From: CAVQBJ01 sp963819075
Lineage (GTDB): Bacteria > Actinomycetota > Thermoleophilia > Solirubrobacterales > Solirubrobacteraceae
Reading direction: 5' to 3'
Assembly (NCBI GenBank): GCA_963819075.1
Contig: CAWFUP010000001.1
Location: forward strand, 682,001-746,000
DNA: 64,000 nucleotides
The notes under the pieces: model-generated
What the model saw: only the letters and a program-made list of their open reading frames with translations
The model's database searches: none
Told to the model about the DNA's origin: nothing
Part shown: positions 50,745-59,831 of the stretch, in pieces
How the letters are laid out: every line of letters begins with the position of its first letter
How positions within the stretch are numbered: position 1 is the first letter of the stretch
Position numbers and translations under genes: made by a program

Positions 50745-52253
50745 ATGTCTTTCTATGTGACGACCCCGATCTATTACGTCAACGCGGCGCCGCACCTCGG
50801 GCACGCGTATACGACGATCGCGGCCGACATCCTCGCCCGGCACATGCGCCAGCGCGGGGAGGACGTCTTCTTCCTGACCGGCACCGACGAGCACGGCGAG
50901 CCGGTCGCGCTCGCCGCCGAGGCCGAGGGCGTCACGCCACAGGAGCTCGCCGACCGCAACGCGGAGCGCTTCCGCGCGCTCGGCCCGATCCTCGACGTCA
51001 CCAACGACTTCTTCATCCGCACGTCCGACCCGCAGCACAAGGCCAAGGTCCAGGAGATCCTCACGCGCGTGTACGAGAACGGTCACGTGTACAAGGGCAT
51101 GTACGAGGGCTGGTACTGCCCGCGCTGTGCGGACTTCAAGAGCGAGTCCGAGATCGCCGAGGGCAACACGTGCCCGATCCACGGGATCGTGCTCACCTGG
51201 GAGAGCGAGGAGAACTACTTCTTCCGGCTTTCGCGCTTCCAGGGCGCGCTCGAGGAGCTCTACGCGCGCCAGCCGGACTTCGTCATGCCGGGTCGTCACT
51301 TCAATGAGGCGCGGAGCTTCATCGCGGGCGGCCTGCAGGACGTGTCGCTCACGCGCGGCAAGCTGACGTGGGGCGTCGAGGTGCCCTGGGACCCGACACA
51401 CGTCTTCTATGTGTGGTTCGACGCGCTGCTCAACTACTACACGGCGCTCAGCTACGCGCGCGAGGGCGAGGACCTGACACAGCGGTTCTGGCCGGCCACC
51501 TTTCACCTCATCGGCAAGGACATCCTGAAGTTCCACACCGTGTTCTGGCCGGCCCTGCTGATGGCCGCCGGCCTGGAGCTGCCCGAGCACGTCTTCGTCC
51601 ACGGCTTCCTGCTGATGGACGACAAGAAGATGAGCAAGTCACTCGGGAACGTGCTCGACCCGTTCGAGATCATCGACCGCTTCGGCTCGGACGCGCTGCG
51701 CTACTACTGCTTCCGCGAGGTGTCCTTCGGGCGCGACGGCTCGGTCTCGGCGGCCGGTTTCGAGACGCGGTACGAGACCGAGCTGGCCAACGAATACGGG
51801 AATCTCGCGTCGAGGACGATCGCCATGGTGGGGCGGTACCTCGGCGACGCCTTGCCGTCGTCCGTGGCCGGGCTCGAGCTCGACGCCGGCCTGGCCGGCG
51901 ACTTCGACGGGCTGGCCGAGGAGATCTGTGGCCTGCTCGATCGCGCCGAGGTGACACAGGCGCTCGACGTCATCTGGCAGCGCGTGCGGCGGCTGAACCG
52001 CTATGTCGAGGAGCAGGCTCCATGGACCCTGGCCAAGGACCCCGCGCGAGCGGAGGACCTGACGCGGGTGCTCGGGTCGCTGCTCGAGGGCTTGCGCGTC
52101 GTGACCGTGCTCGTGCACCCGTACATCCCGCGAGCGACCGAGTCGCTGTTCGCCGCGCTCGGAGTCGAGGACCGGACGCTGGCGAGTGCGCGCTACGGGG
52201 CGGGCGGCGTCGGTGCCGTGACGGCGCTCGCACCGCTGTTCCCGAAGCTGTAG
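50745..52253 (+). CDS. metG: Methionyl-tRNA synthetase
   Basis: 502 residues. HIGH motif as HLGH (17-20), zinc knuckle C125-x2-C128 with C143-x2-H146 as the second half, WFDALLNYYTAL, and KMSKS at 295-299. It has the compact form without the C-terminal tRNA-binding extension. It charges tRNA-Met. The start is ATG 50745. The 118-residue conserved protein follows 11 bp downstream. metG is commonly beside tatD and rsmI; here they are dispersed. Confidence 0.96.
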   Translation: MSFYVTTPIYYVNAAPHLGHAYTTIAADILARHMRQRGEDVFFLTGTDEHGEPVALAAEAEGVTPQELADRNAERFRALGPILDVTNDFFIRTSDPQHKAKVQEILTRVYENGHVYKGMYEGWYCPRCADFKSESEIAEGNTCPIHGIVLTWESEENYFFRLSRFQGALEELYARQPDFVMPGRHFNEARSFIAGGLQDVSLTRGKLTWGVEVPWDPTHVFYVWFDALLNYYTALSYAREGEDLTQRFWPATFHLIGKDILKFHTVFWPALLMAAGLELPEHVFVHGFLLMDDKKMSKSLGNVLDPFEIIDRFGSDALRYYCFREVSFGRDGSVSAAGFETRYETELANEYGNLASRTIAMVGRYLGDALPSSVAGLELDAGLAGDFDGLAEEICGLLDRAEVTQALDVIWQRVRRLNRYVEEQAPWTLAKDPARAEDLTRVLGSLLEGLRVVTVLVHPYIPRATESLFAALGVEDRTLASARYGAGGVGAVTALAPLFPKL

Positions 52254-52264
52254 AAGGGAGTGGT

Positions 52265-52621
52265 ATGGCTGTTCTCGCGACGCACGCGGCCGACATTCGG
52301 AGTCATGCACGAAGCGCGCGCGGCCGCAACCGCAGGCGGTGGAAGTTCATCGCCGGCGCGATCGGCCTCGAGGCCGCGGCGATGTGGCTGCGCGGGTACG
52401 CGCTGCCCGGCAACGTCGTGGTCCGCTGCCGGGACGGCCATCTGTTCACGACGATCTGGATTCCCGGAGGCTCCCTGAAGGCGCTTCGCTTCGGCCTGTG
52501 GCGGGTGCAGTACTGCCCGGTGGGCCGGCATTGGTCGATCGTGGCGCTCGTCAGGGAGTCGGACCTGACCGCGGATGAGCGGCGGATCGCCGCGGAGCAC
52601 CGGGACATCCGGATCCCCTGA
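52265..52621 (+). CDS. Small conserved protein following metG
   Basis: 118 residues from ATG 52265. After a basic head, the core reads LPGNVVVRCRDGHLFTTIWI and GLWRVQYCPVGRHWSIVALV, with two Cys and several His/Trp. I recall small proteins with this core as common in actinobacteria, but know no function. It may bind metal or nucleic acid. A short palindrome (TGAGCCC-GG-GGGCTCA, 52645-52660) after its stop may end the transcript. Confidence 0.75.
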   Translation: MAVLATHAADIRSHARSARGRNRRRWKFIAGAIGLEAAAMWLRGYALPGNVVVRCRDGHLFTTIWIPGGSLKALRFGLWRVQYCPVGRHWSIVALVRESDLTADERRIAAEHRDIRIP

Positions 52622-52925
52622 GCCGTCGGCGGCTCCGTCGGGCCTGAGCCCGGGGGCTCAAACCGCCGCGGGCGTACGGTTGGAGAGAATTGAGAAACGC
52701 TGTAGCGAGGGAAGTTTCTGCGCGGATTGAACCGCCACGCGCGCTCGGCCGGCGCCACGTCGACCGGTGCCGGCGCGAGGCGCTCGCGCTCGGACGCTCG
52801 CGGGACCTGGTCCGCTAGAAGAGGTTTCGCGGGGATCCTCTATACGGAGGATAATTGTGTATTTATTTCTAGGATCTAGAAATTTGCTCACGGAAGTGTC
52901 CGCTGCCGCCCATGATCATGAAGGA
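52622..52925. other. AT-enriched intergenic region upstream of the AbiE-like pair
   Basis: About 300 bp with no gene. The 3' half (52830-52925) is distinctly AT-rich against the surrounding DNA and carries two palindromes. The composition suggests the following pair came by transfer. Confidence 0.55.
52835..52883. promoter_or_regulatory. Two inverted repeats, candidate AbiEi operators
   Basis: ATCCTC-N6-GAGGAT (52835-52852) and ATTTCTAG-GAT-CTAGAAAT (52865-52883) lie 43-91 bp before the antitoxin start. AbiEi antitoxins are known to repress by binding inverted repeats in their promoter. Confidence 0.5.
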
Positions 52926-53783
52926 ATGAATAAGCCGACGCGCCGCACGACTGCCGAAGACGCCGCTGTACTGCATGCCGCCGCGCAGCGCGGCCTGCAG
53001 TACCTCCGACTCCCCGAGGACGGCGACTGGCTGCGGACCGTGGAGGCGGGGTCGCTGTCCGTCGAAAGGCGCCTGCAAGCGATGGCTAGTCGCGGTTCGC
53101 TCGCCTCGCTGGGTAAGCACCGTTGGCTGATCCTCCCGAACGGCGCCTCCACGATCGAACAGGCGGCCCCGCTGAAGGTGCTCCTCGCGGCGAAGTTCGA
53201 TGGCCGCGCCGACTGGTACCTGGGCTACCTCAGCGCGCTTGTCGACCACAGACTCACCGATATCGACCCTGACGACGTCTACATCGGGGTGCGCGGCGTC
53301 CGGATGGCGAACCAGCGCATCGGCGCCAGGCCAGTCATCGTCGTCCACCACGCCGACGACGATGACTGGAGCGGCGTTGAGCGCGAACGCGTCGGTCGCG
53401 TGACCGCCTACCGATCAGGCGTGGACCGGACACTGCTCGACACCCTGAGCCACCCCCGCCGCTGCGGCCCCCCGGAGGTCTGGGTCCGCGCGTGGGAGCG
53501 CGCGATGCGCGAACAGCGCGCCGATCCCGCACGCCTCACCGACTACGCCGAGCAGCGCAGTCGCGTCGTGCGGGCGCGGCTCGCGTTCTGGCTGAACCAG
53601 ACCGGCCACCCGCGCGCTGCCCGGCGCGTGCTGCGAGCCCTCGGCGGCCGCGTGACCGGGCCCGCCCCGCTTGACGCCACCCACGCGTTTGGCGACGGGC
53701 GGTGGCGACGCGATCGCGACACCGGCCTGGTCGTGAACATGCCCGAGCGCGTGATCGACGGGTGGCTGGAGTACGGCAAGTGA
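52926..53783 (+). CDS. AbiEi-type antitoxin/transcription regulator
   Basis: 285 residues from ATG 52926; upstream in-frame codons run through the AT-rich operator region and are not coding. N-terminal winged helix with long helices (SVERRLQAMASRGSLASLGKHRWLILP), then the AbiEi-like body (LAAKFDGRADWYLGYLSALVDHRL, DDVYIGVRGVRMANQRIG). In type IV toxin-antitoxin pairs AbiEi neutralises AbiEii and represses the operon. It ends with GTGA overlapping the start of the nucleotidyltransferase gene, the expected order. Such pairs often protect against phage. Confidence 0.78.
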   Translation: MNKPTRRTTAEDAAVLHAAAQRGLQYLRLPEDGDWLRTVEAGSLSVERRLQAMASRGSLASLGKHRWLILPNGASTIEQAAPLKVLLAAKFDGRADWYLGYLSALVDHRLTDIDPDDVYIGVRGVRMANQRIGARPVIVVHHADDDDWSGVERERVGRVTAYRSGVDRTLLDTLSHPRRCGPPEVWVRAWERAMREQRADPARLTDYAEQRSRVVRARLAFWLNQTGHPRAARRVLRALGGRVTGPAPLDATHAFGDGRWRRDRDTGLVVNMPERVIDGWLEYGK

Positions 53784-54660
53784 CCCTGCGCGTCTCGGGC
53801 TGGCCCCTGCCCGACGACCTCGAGCGCTACCGGGCCCAGCTCGGCATCCCTGTCGACGCCATCGTGCGCGACATCGCGCGCCTAGTCACGGTCGCGCACA
53901 TGGTCGACGTCGGCGAGCTCAACGACGACCTCGTCCTCGCCGGCGGCATGGCGATGCGGCTGCGCGGGTCGCCGCGCTTCACGATGACCGACACCGACAC
54001 TTCCAGAAGGACGCGCGAGGCGCCGATCCGTGAGCACCTCGCGGAGGCGCTCACCATCGACCAGGACGATCTCACCGTCACCCCCGGCGACGTGCTCGGC
54101 TGGAAGCCGGGCAAGAAGCTCGTCATCGCCCGACCCATCGACTACGAGGCCTACTTCGCTGGCCTCGGCGGGACGCCCGTCGAAGGCGAGTTCACATTCA
54201 CGGTCTCCTGGCGGGGACTCGTCGAGCCATCCCAGCCCCTCTTGCTCGTCCACCCCTACCCGGAGCTCGAGCTCCCGCGCACCATCGTCCCCGTCATGGA
54301 CCTCACCGAGCAGGTTGCCGAGAAGATCGTGGCCTGGTGCGCGCACGGTCTCATGAAGCACTACGTGGACATCGCATGGGCGGTGTACCGCCTCGACGGC
54401 GAGATCCGCCACGACGCCCTCGGAAGACTCGTCGACGCCAAGCTGAGCGTGGGCCGCGAGCTGTTCTCCACCGAGTACGCCGCGTTCCCCACCGCGCCGC
54501 GCTGCGCCCGGCGCTCGAGCACCCCGACGACCACATCCCGCCACAGGGCGACGCGCACGACGACAGGGCCCGCCAGCTGCGTTTCGCCTCGACCGCCCTC
54601 AACAAGCAGCAGGCCATCCACCTCGTCCGCACCCGGTTGCTGCCCGCGCTGTTCGGGTGA
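53780..54660 (+). CDS. AbiEii-type nucleotidyltransferase toxin, frameshifted near the C-terminus
   Basis: About 293 residues when repaired. GTG 53780 overlaps the antitoxin stop. The nucleotidyltransferase core is ELNDDLVLAGGMAMRLRGSP followed by FTMTDTDTSRRT, giving the G-G and D-x-D signatures. DLTEQVAEKIVAWCAHG and MKHYVDIAWAVYRL are typical of the AbiEii/AbiGii body. Near 54500 the frame is lost. The natural C-terminus, ALRPALEHPDDHIPP ... ALNKQQAIHLVRTRLLPALFG, continues in the next frame to the stop at 54660. AbiEii toxins are thought to modify tRNA or other RNA with nucleotides. The indel may inactivate this copy or be an assembly error. Confidence 0.78.
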
Positions 54661-54792
54661 CCAACGCCAGCCCGCCCGCCGCGCAATGCTGCCACGCCCC
54701 ATGGCAACCTACTCGGGACTGTGGGCGGCATGAAGGCTGGGGACGCGCTCCGCGACCTCGCCTCGGCGGCGTTCGGCATCAAGTCGCAAGCC

Positions 54793-54822
54793 TGAACAGC
54801 TGAACGATCGTGCGGGTATAAT
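54793..54822 (+). promoter_or_regulatory. Promoter of arsR-CDF with ArsR-like half-site
   Basis: TATAAT (54817-54822) with -35 TGAACA (54793-54798) at 18 bp. The start GTG is only 7 bases after the -10, so the message is probably leaderless. TGAACAGC-TGAACG overlaps the -35 and resembles half-sites of zinc-responsive ArsR repressors. Confidence 0.65.
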
Positions 54823-54829
54823 CCCTGCG

Positions 54830-55201
54830 GTGACCCGAGGACACCTCCGCAGCGCCGACCGGATCGATGCGCCGTTCGCCGAAAGCGTCGCCGAGACGAT
54901 GCAGGCCCTGGCCACCGCCAGTCGCGTGCGGATCCTCGGTCGTCTGCGCGACGGCGAGCTGAGCGTCAACGAGCTTGCCGACGCGGTCGAGATGGACCCC
55001 TCCGCGGTTTCGCAGCAGTTGCGCGTGCTACGCCACCTCGGGTTCGTCGTCGGGCGCCGCGACGGCCGGCGCGTCCTCTATGACCTGTACGACGACCACG
55101 TGGCGCAGCTCCTCGACGAAGCCGTCTCGCACGTCGAGCACCTGCAACTTGGCCTGGCCGGGCGCGGGCACGGTGGTCGCCGCGGGCGGGTTCGCGCATG
55201 A
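54830..55201 (+). CDS. ArsR-family metal-sensing repressor (CzrA/SmtB-type)
   Basis: 123 residues from GTG 54830. Winged helix with SVNELADAVEMDPSAVSQQLRVLRHLGFV and the wing GRRDGRRVLYDL. The C-terminal helix carries the alpha-5 metal site D88-x-H90-x10-H101-x2-H104 (YDDHVAQLLDEAVSHVEHL), the spacing of the zinc/cobalt sensors CzrA and SmtB. The alpha-3 Cys site of ArsR/CadC is absent. It should repress its own promoter and release on Zn or Co. The stop overlaps the CDF gene start (ATGA), so the pair is one efflux operon. Confidence 0.9.
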   Translation: MTRGHLRSADRIDAPFAESVAETMQALATASRVRILGRLRDGELSVNELADAVEMDPSAVSQQLRVLRHLGFVVGRRDGRRVLYDLYDDHVAQLLDEAVSHVEHLQLGLAGRGHGGRRGRVRA

Positions 55202-55965
55202 CGGCCGCGATCCCACACGGCGCCGACATCGGGCCGGCGGAGGCGCCCGGCGACGTCCACGAGGACACGCACGGGCGCGGGCACACGCACGAACACCACC
55301 GGCACCGGCACGGCCACGGGCATTCGCACGGCCTGGTCGATCGATCGATCGTGTCCTCGCGGGAGGGGCTGCGGGCGGTGTCCTGGAGCCTGCTCGTCCT
55401 GCTCCTCACCGCGGGCGCGCAGATCGTGGCCTTTGCGATGAGCGGCTCGGTCGCGCTGCTGGCCGACCTCGTGCACAACTTCGGTGACGCGCTCACGGCA
55501 ATCCCGTTGGGCATCGCGTTCCTGCTGCGGTCCTTCGCGGCCGAGCGGCGTGCGGGGTTCTTCGTCGTCGCGGCGATCTTCATCAGCGCGTGCATCGCGC
55601 TGTGGCAGTCGATCGAGCGGCTGATTCACCCCGAGCATCTGCACCACCTCTGGCCGCTCGCCATCGCCGGCCTGATCGGCTTCGCCGGTAACGAGATCGC
55701 GGCGCGGATCCGCAGCCGCGCCGGAAGGCGGCTCGACAGCCCCGCGCTCATCGCCGACGGCGCACACGCCCGCACCGATGGGATCGTCAGCCTGTCCGTC
55801 GTCGCCACGGCGATCGTCGTCGCGCTCGGACTGGGGATCGCCGACCCGATCATCGGCCTGATCATCGCCGTCGTCATCCTGCGGATCACGTGGCAATCGT
55901 TCGCGACCGTGCGCGCGGGCCCGGTCGGCGGCTTCGAGGCGGGCGCGTCCGCTGTGGGCGGCTGA
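55198..55965 (+). CDS. Cation diffusion facilitator (CDF) metal exporter
   Basis: 255 residues. A very His-rich N-terminus (HGRGHTHEHHRHRHGHGHSH, about 25-45) is followed by six membrane helices. The CDF metal-site residues appear in helix 2, ALLADLVHNFGDAL (D-x3-D pattern with H/D), and in helix 5, LIADGAHARTDGIVS. The usual cytoplasmic C-terminal ferredoxin-like domain is missing: the protein ends soon after helix 6, so it is a short CDF. It would export Zn(II) or Co(II) under control of the co-encoded ArsR protein. Confidence 0.9.
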   Translation: MTAAIPHGADIGPAEAPGDVHEDTHGRGHTHEHHRHRHGHGHSHGLVDRSIVSSREGLRAVSWSLLVLLLTAGAQIVAFAMSGSVALLADLVHNFGDALTAIPLGIAFLLRSFAAERRAGFFVVAAIFISACIALWQSIERLIHPEHLHHLWPLAIAGLIGFAGNEIAARIRSRAGRRLDSPALIADGAHARTDGIVSLSVVATAIVVALGLGIADPIIGLIIAVVILRITWQSFATVRAGPVGGFEAGASAVGG

Positions 55966-55998
55966 GCCGCGGGGCGGCGTCGCCCCGAACCGCGCCCC

Positions 55999-56349
55999 CT
56001 ACGCGTACGGCAGCCGGTCCGCCGCCCCGACCAGCTCGAACAGCCGCCGCACCGGCTCGCTGTAGTCGCGACCGATCCGCAGCTTGTCCGAATCCGCCCG
56101 GCTCGCGGCGACGGCCTGGAGCACGCAACGCACGCCGGCCGAATCGATGAAGGTCACGCCCCCGAGGTCGAGCACGATCACCGCGGCGCCCGAATCGCCG
56201 GCGCGGCGCACCGCCTCGGTCACGGGCTCGCTCGCGGCGATGTCGAGCTCGCCGATCGCGCGGATCGTGCAGCGCTCGTCGCTTGCCTCCGTTTCGATGC
56301 GAAACGCGTCCTGCGAAGAATCGATCATGAGCTCTTCCGAGGTTGCCAC
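55999..56349 (-). CDS. STAS-domain anti-sigma factor antagonist
   Basis: 116 residues. The SpoIIAA/RsbV fold is evident in CTIRAIGELDIAASEPVTEA and VIVLDLGGVTFIDSAGVRCVL, where the Ser of DSAG is the phospho-acceptor. The protein would bind an unphosphorylated anti-sigma kinase. It lies just downstream of, and on the same strand as, the RsbW-like gene (57 bp gap), with the SpoIIE-type phosphatase divergent beyond. The three form a partner-switching module. Confidence 0.9.
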   Translation of the reverse strand: MATSEELMIDSSQDAFRIETEASDERCTIRAIGELDIAASEPVTEAVRRAGDSGAAVIVLDLGGVTFIDSAGVRCVLQAVAASRADSDKLRIGRDYSEPVRRLFELVGAADRLPYA

Positions 56350-56406
56350 TGCGTCCGACGCGGCCTGGCGATGGTCGCCCGACCGACGTCATCGCGTGCC
56401 GCCATT

Positions 56407-56835
56407 CTAGTGGCGTCCCAGCCCATCAGGGTGGGTGGCGACCTCCGCCCACACGGTACCGCTGTCCGGCAGCGCTCCCCAGCTCTCGCTCAGGTGCGCC
56501 ACGATGCGCAGACCGAACCCGCCGTCCGCCGATGGTTTGATCTGCTCGACGCGCCGCATGTCGAAGCCGGGGCCGTGATCGACGACCTCGATCCGCACGC
56601 GGTCGGGCAGGCACTCGGTGCGCAGCGTCACGGTCTGGCCCCTCGTCAACCCGGCGTGGCGCACGGCATTGGTGACGAGCTCTGAGACGACGATGAGCAA
56701 CGACTCCATCGCCGCTGCGTCGACCGACGCGAGCCGGGCGACGTGCGCCCTGGCCACCGCGACCGATTGTGCACGGACGGGCAGCACCAGCTGCACGCAA
56801 GTTGAGGTGTCCCCCCCGCGCCGTTTGCTCTCCAC
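56407..56835 (-). CDS. RsbW-like anti-sigma factor / serine kinase
   Basis: 142 residues, histidine-kinase-like ATPase fold: LLIVVSELVTNAVRHAG as the N box, RIEVVDHGPGFD as the G1 box and GGFGLRIVAHLSESWG as the G2 region. It lacks a dimerisation or sensor domain, as in RsbW/SpoIIAB-type anti-sigma kinases. It would phosphorylate the STAS protein and hold a sigma factor; no sigma gene is in the window. Confidence 0.88.
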   Translation of the reverse strand: MESKRRGGDTSTCVQLVLPVRAQSVAVARAHVARLASVDAAAMESLLIVVSELVTNAVRHAGLTRGQTVTLRTECLPDRVRIEVVDHGPGFDMRRVEQIKPSADGGFGLRIVAHLSESWGALPDSGTVWAEVATHPDGLGRH

Positions 56836-56920
56836 CGATAGGGCCTACCCAAGCAGCCGTCGCCCGAAACGCGCGACAATTGGGGCCGCAAGGTGCCGTA
56901 AGCGGTGAGAATGGGACTGA

Positions 56921-58849
56921 GTGACCTCGCACGGGCGCCTCTACAAAACGGTGCTGCTGGCCGTCGGCGCTGGAGCGGCGAGCGTCGCGATCGGCGTTGC
57001 GCTGCTGCTGGTCGCCATCCTCGATCTGCGGTCGAGCGCCGACGCGACGCTGCGAACCGACACCTATCTGGTCCGCGTCATCGATGTCGAGCGCTCGATC
57101 GTCGACACCGAGACCGCGCTGCGCGGATACGTGCTCACCGCGCACCCGCTCTTCCTCGCCCCGCTGCTGAGCGCCGAGCGCCAGCTGCCGGTTGAGACGA
57201 GCGCGCTCGAGCGCGAGGCCGTCCGCGAGCACGCCTTCGTCAGTCAGGCGCAGGGACTCAGCAACGCGGCCGAAAGCTACCTGTCGGGATACGCCGTCCC
57301 CCTGCTCGGCCAGATGGCGCGCAACCCGGCGGCCGCGCGAACGTTCGCATCGACGCTCCACGGCAAGCAGGTCGTCGACGACATTCGCCGGCGCACGGCG
57401 ACGCTCGAGGCAGCCGTATCGGCCCGCCAGACCGCGCGCGAGAACGCCGCCCATGACTCGGCCGACCGCGCCGTCATCACCGCGATCGTCGTGCTCGTGC
57501 TGCTCACCGCGCTCACCGTGCTCCTCGGCGGGATCCTCGGCCGCCTGCTCATCGGCCGCGAGCGGGCGCGCGAACGCTCGTCGCTGCTGGCCGAGGCGAG
57601 CAAGCAGCTCGACCGCGCCGTCACGATCGAGCAGCTGCTCGACACGTTCGGTGCATTCGTCGACGGCCGGCTGAGCGAGGGCTGCGTGGCGCGCGCGCTT
57701 ACGGGCGACGTATTCACCGACGTCACGCCGAGCTTGGAGTCAACCTGCGGTGATCCGCGGCTGCTGGACGCCACGACGTCGAACGCGGTGAGCGACGCGA
57801 TCGAGCGCGTGCGCGGCGCGGCCGTCGCGGCGGCGGTCACGACGGGCAAGGCCGTCGCGTTCACCCACGAGGGCGAGCCGCTGCACGGCCTGGCCGTCGC
57901 CGGCCTGGCCCACGGCCGCCTGGTCGCCGACACGATCCTGCTGCGGCGGGCAAGGCCCTACCGCGGGGAGGAGATCGACGAGGCGGCTGAGCTGACCTCC
58001 CGTCTGGCTCTGGCCGTGCACGCGCGCGGCCTGCAGGCGCAGACCTCGGCGCTCTACGAGCGCAGCGAGCGCACCGCGGTCACCCTCCAGGAGAGCCTGC
58101 TGCCGAGCGAGATGCCCGAGATCCCGGCCTGCGAGCTGGCCGTCCGCTTCACCCCCGCCGGCCAGGGCGACCTCGTCGGCGGCGACTTCTACGACGTCTT
58201 CGAGGTCGAGCCGGGGCGCTGGGCGATCGTGGTCGGGGACGTGTGCGGCAAGGGAGCCGAGGCCGCCGCGGTCACCGCGATGGCCCGCTGGACGCTGCGC
58301 AGCCTGGCCGGATCGGCGGTGGCGCCGGCCGACGCCCTGCGCCACCTCAACGACGCGATGCTGCGCCAGGACCTCGAGGGGCGCTTCATCACGCTCGCGT
58401 ACCTGCTGCTCACCGTGCGCCCGTCCTCGGCGCACGTGAGCGTCGCCTGCGGCGGGCACCCCCCGCCGGTGCTCGTCCCGGCGGTCGGCGAGCCCGTGGC
58501 CCTGGAGGTGCGCGGGGATCTGATCGGGGTGTGGCCGGACATCGAGCTGCAGACCGTCGAGCTCGACCTCGCGCCGGGGGACGCCGTCGTCGTATACACC
58601 GACGGCGTCACCGACCAGGGACCCGAGCCCTCGCGGGCGCCCGAGGCGGCGCTGCGCGACCGGGCCCCGGGTGCCACCGCGGCGGCGCTGGCGGCGACGC
58701 TCGAAGACCAGGCGCTCAGCTCGGGGGCGGCCCGCCGCGACGACATCGCGATCCTCGCCGTGCGCTACACCAGGGGTCACACCGCCGTGCAGAACCCGCC
58801 CGCCGTCGGGCCGGTACGCGCCGCGCGGATGAGCGGCGAGCGCGCCTGA
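56921..58849 (+). CDS. Membrane SpoIIE-type PP2C phosphatase with CHASE3 sensor
   Basis: 642 residues. Membrane helix at about 10-34, an extracytoplasmic four-helix CHASE3-like sensor (LRTDTYLVRVIDVERSIVDT ... ALRGYVLTAHPLFLAPL) and a second helix at about 187-210. A GAF-like region (about 235-385) comes next. The C-terminal PP2C/SpoIIE phosphatase has GDLVGGDFYDVF, VGDVCGKGAEAAAVTA, YTDGVTDQG and RRDDIAILAVRY as its metal-binding aspartates. It would dephosphorylate the STAS antagonist and release a sigma factor in response to an envelope signal. It is divergent from the anti-sigma gene. Confidence 0.9.
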   Translation: MTSHGRLYKTVLLAVGAGAASVAIGVALLLVAILDLRSSADATLRTDTYLVRVIDVERSIVDTETALRGYVLTAHPLFLAPLLSAERQLPVETSALEREAVREHAFVSQAQGLSNAAESYLSGYAVPLLGQMARNPAAARTFASTLHGKQVVDDIRRRTATLEAAVSARQTARENAAHDSADRAVITAIVVLVLLTALTVLLGGILGRLLIGRERARERSSLLAEASKQLDRAVTIEQLLDTFGAFVDGRLSEGCVARALTGDVFTDVTPSLESTCGDPRLLDATTSNAVSDAIERVRGAAVAAAVTTGKAVAFTHEGEPLHGLAVAGLAHGRLVADTILLRRARPYRGEEIDEAAELTSRLALAVHARGLQAQTSALYERSERTAVTLQESLLPSEMPEIPACELAVRFTPAGQGDLVGGDFYDVFEVEPGRWAIVVGDVCGKGAEAAAVTAMARWTLRSLAGSAVAPADALRHLNDAMLRQDLEGRFITLAYLLLTVRPSSAHVSVACGGHPPPVLVPAVGEPVALEVRGDLIGVWPDIELQTVELDLAPGDAVVVYTDGVTDQGPEPSRAPEAALRDRAPGATAAALAATLEDQALSSGAARRDDIAILAVRYTRGHTAVQNPPAVGPVRAARMSGERA

Positions 58850-58880
58850 GTGCGCGGCGCCGCCGGAGGGGCCGGGTAAG

Positions 58881-59831
58881 GTGGCCCGGGTGCAAGAGAC
58901 CGTGACCGTGCCCGCCGAGGCGGTGAGCGACGCGACGATCGAGCTGCGGAGCCTGGAGAAGTCCTTCCACGGCCCGGGCGGCCTCGTGCGGGCGGTCGCG
59001 GGAATCGACGTGTCGATCGCGCGGGGCGAGACGCTTGCGCTGCTCGGGCCCAACGGCGCGGGCAAGTCGACGACGATCGACATGCTCCTCGGACTGCTCG
59101 CGCCCGACGGCGGCAGCGTGTCGGTGTTCGGGCACGCTCCGCGCGCCGCCGTCGACCGCGGCCTCGTCGCGGCGATGCTGCAGACCGGCGAGCTCATCCG
59201 CGACCTGTCGGCGCGCGAGCTGATCACGATGGTCGCCTCGCTGTACCCGGCGCCGCTCGACGTCGAGGAGGTGATCGAGCTCGTCGGTCTGCACGACGTC
59301 ACCGAGCAGCGCACGCAGAAGCTCTCCGGCGGCGAGACGCAGCGCGTGCGCTTCGCGCTCGCGCTGGTGAGCGACCCGCAGCTGCTCGTCCTCGACGAGC
59401 CGACGGTCGCGATGGACGTCGAGGCCCGCCGCGCGTTCTGGGTCACGATGCGCGCCTTCACCGCCCGGGGGCGCACCGTCATCTTCGCGACGCACTACCT
59501 CGAGGAGGCCGATGCCTACGCCGACCGGGCGGTGCTGATGGCCCACGGCCGCGTGGTCGCCGATGGGCCGACAACGGAGATAAAGGCCCGCGTCGGCACG
59601 CGGACGATACGGGCCACCCTGCCCGGCGTGGACGCGCTCGAATTGCGCGACATCGACGGCGTCAGTTCCGTGGAGCGACGTGGGGAGGCGGTCGTCCTGC
59701 GCTGCTCGGACTCCGATGCCGCGATCCGCGCGCTGCTCGCCCGCTACCCGCAGGCTCGCGACATCGAGATCGCCGGCGCCGGCCTGGAGGAGGCGTTCCT
59801 CGAGCTGACCGGCGACGAGCATCAGGCATGA
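58881..59831 (+). CDS. ABC transporter ATP-binding protein (DrrA-like)
   Basis: 316 residues from GTG 58881. Walker A LLGPNGAGKST, Q-loop in AAMLQTGELIRDLSARELI, signature LSGGETQRVRFALAL, Walker B LLVLDEPTVAMD and the H-loop IFATHYLEEAD are all intact. The C-terminal extension (EIKARVGTRTIRATLPG, LEEAFLELTGDE) is typical of exporters for drugs, lantibiotics or polysaccharides. Its stop overlaps the permease start by 4 bp. Confidence 0.92.
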   Translation: MARVQETVTVPAEAVSDATIELRSLEKSFHGPGGLVRAVAGIDVSIARGETLALLGPNGAGKSTTIDMLLGLLAPDGGSVSVFGHAPRAAVDRGLVAAMLQTGELIRDLSARELITMVASLYPAPLDVEEVIELVGLHDVTEQRTQKLSGGETQRVRFALALVSDPQLLVLDEPTVAMDVEARRAFWVTMRAFTARGRTVIFATHYLEEADAYADRAVLMAHGRVVADGPTTEIKARVGTRTIRATLPGVDALELRDIDGVSSVERRGEAVVLRCSDSDAAIRALLARYPQARDIEIAGAGLEEAFLELTGDEHQA

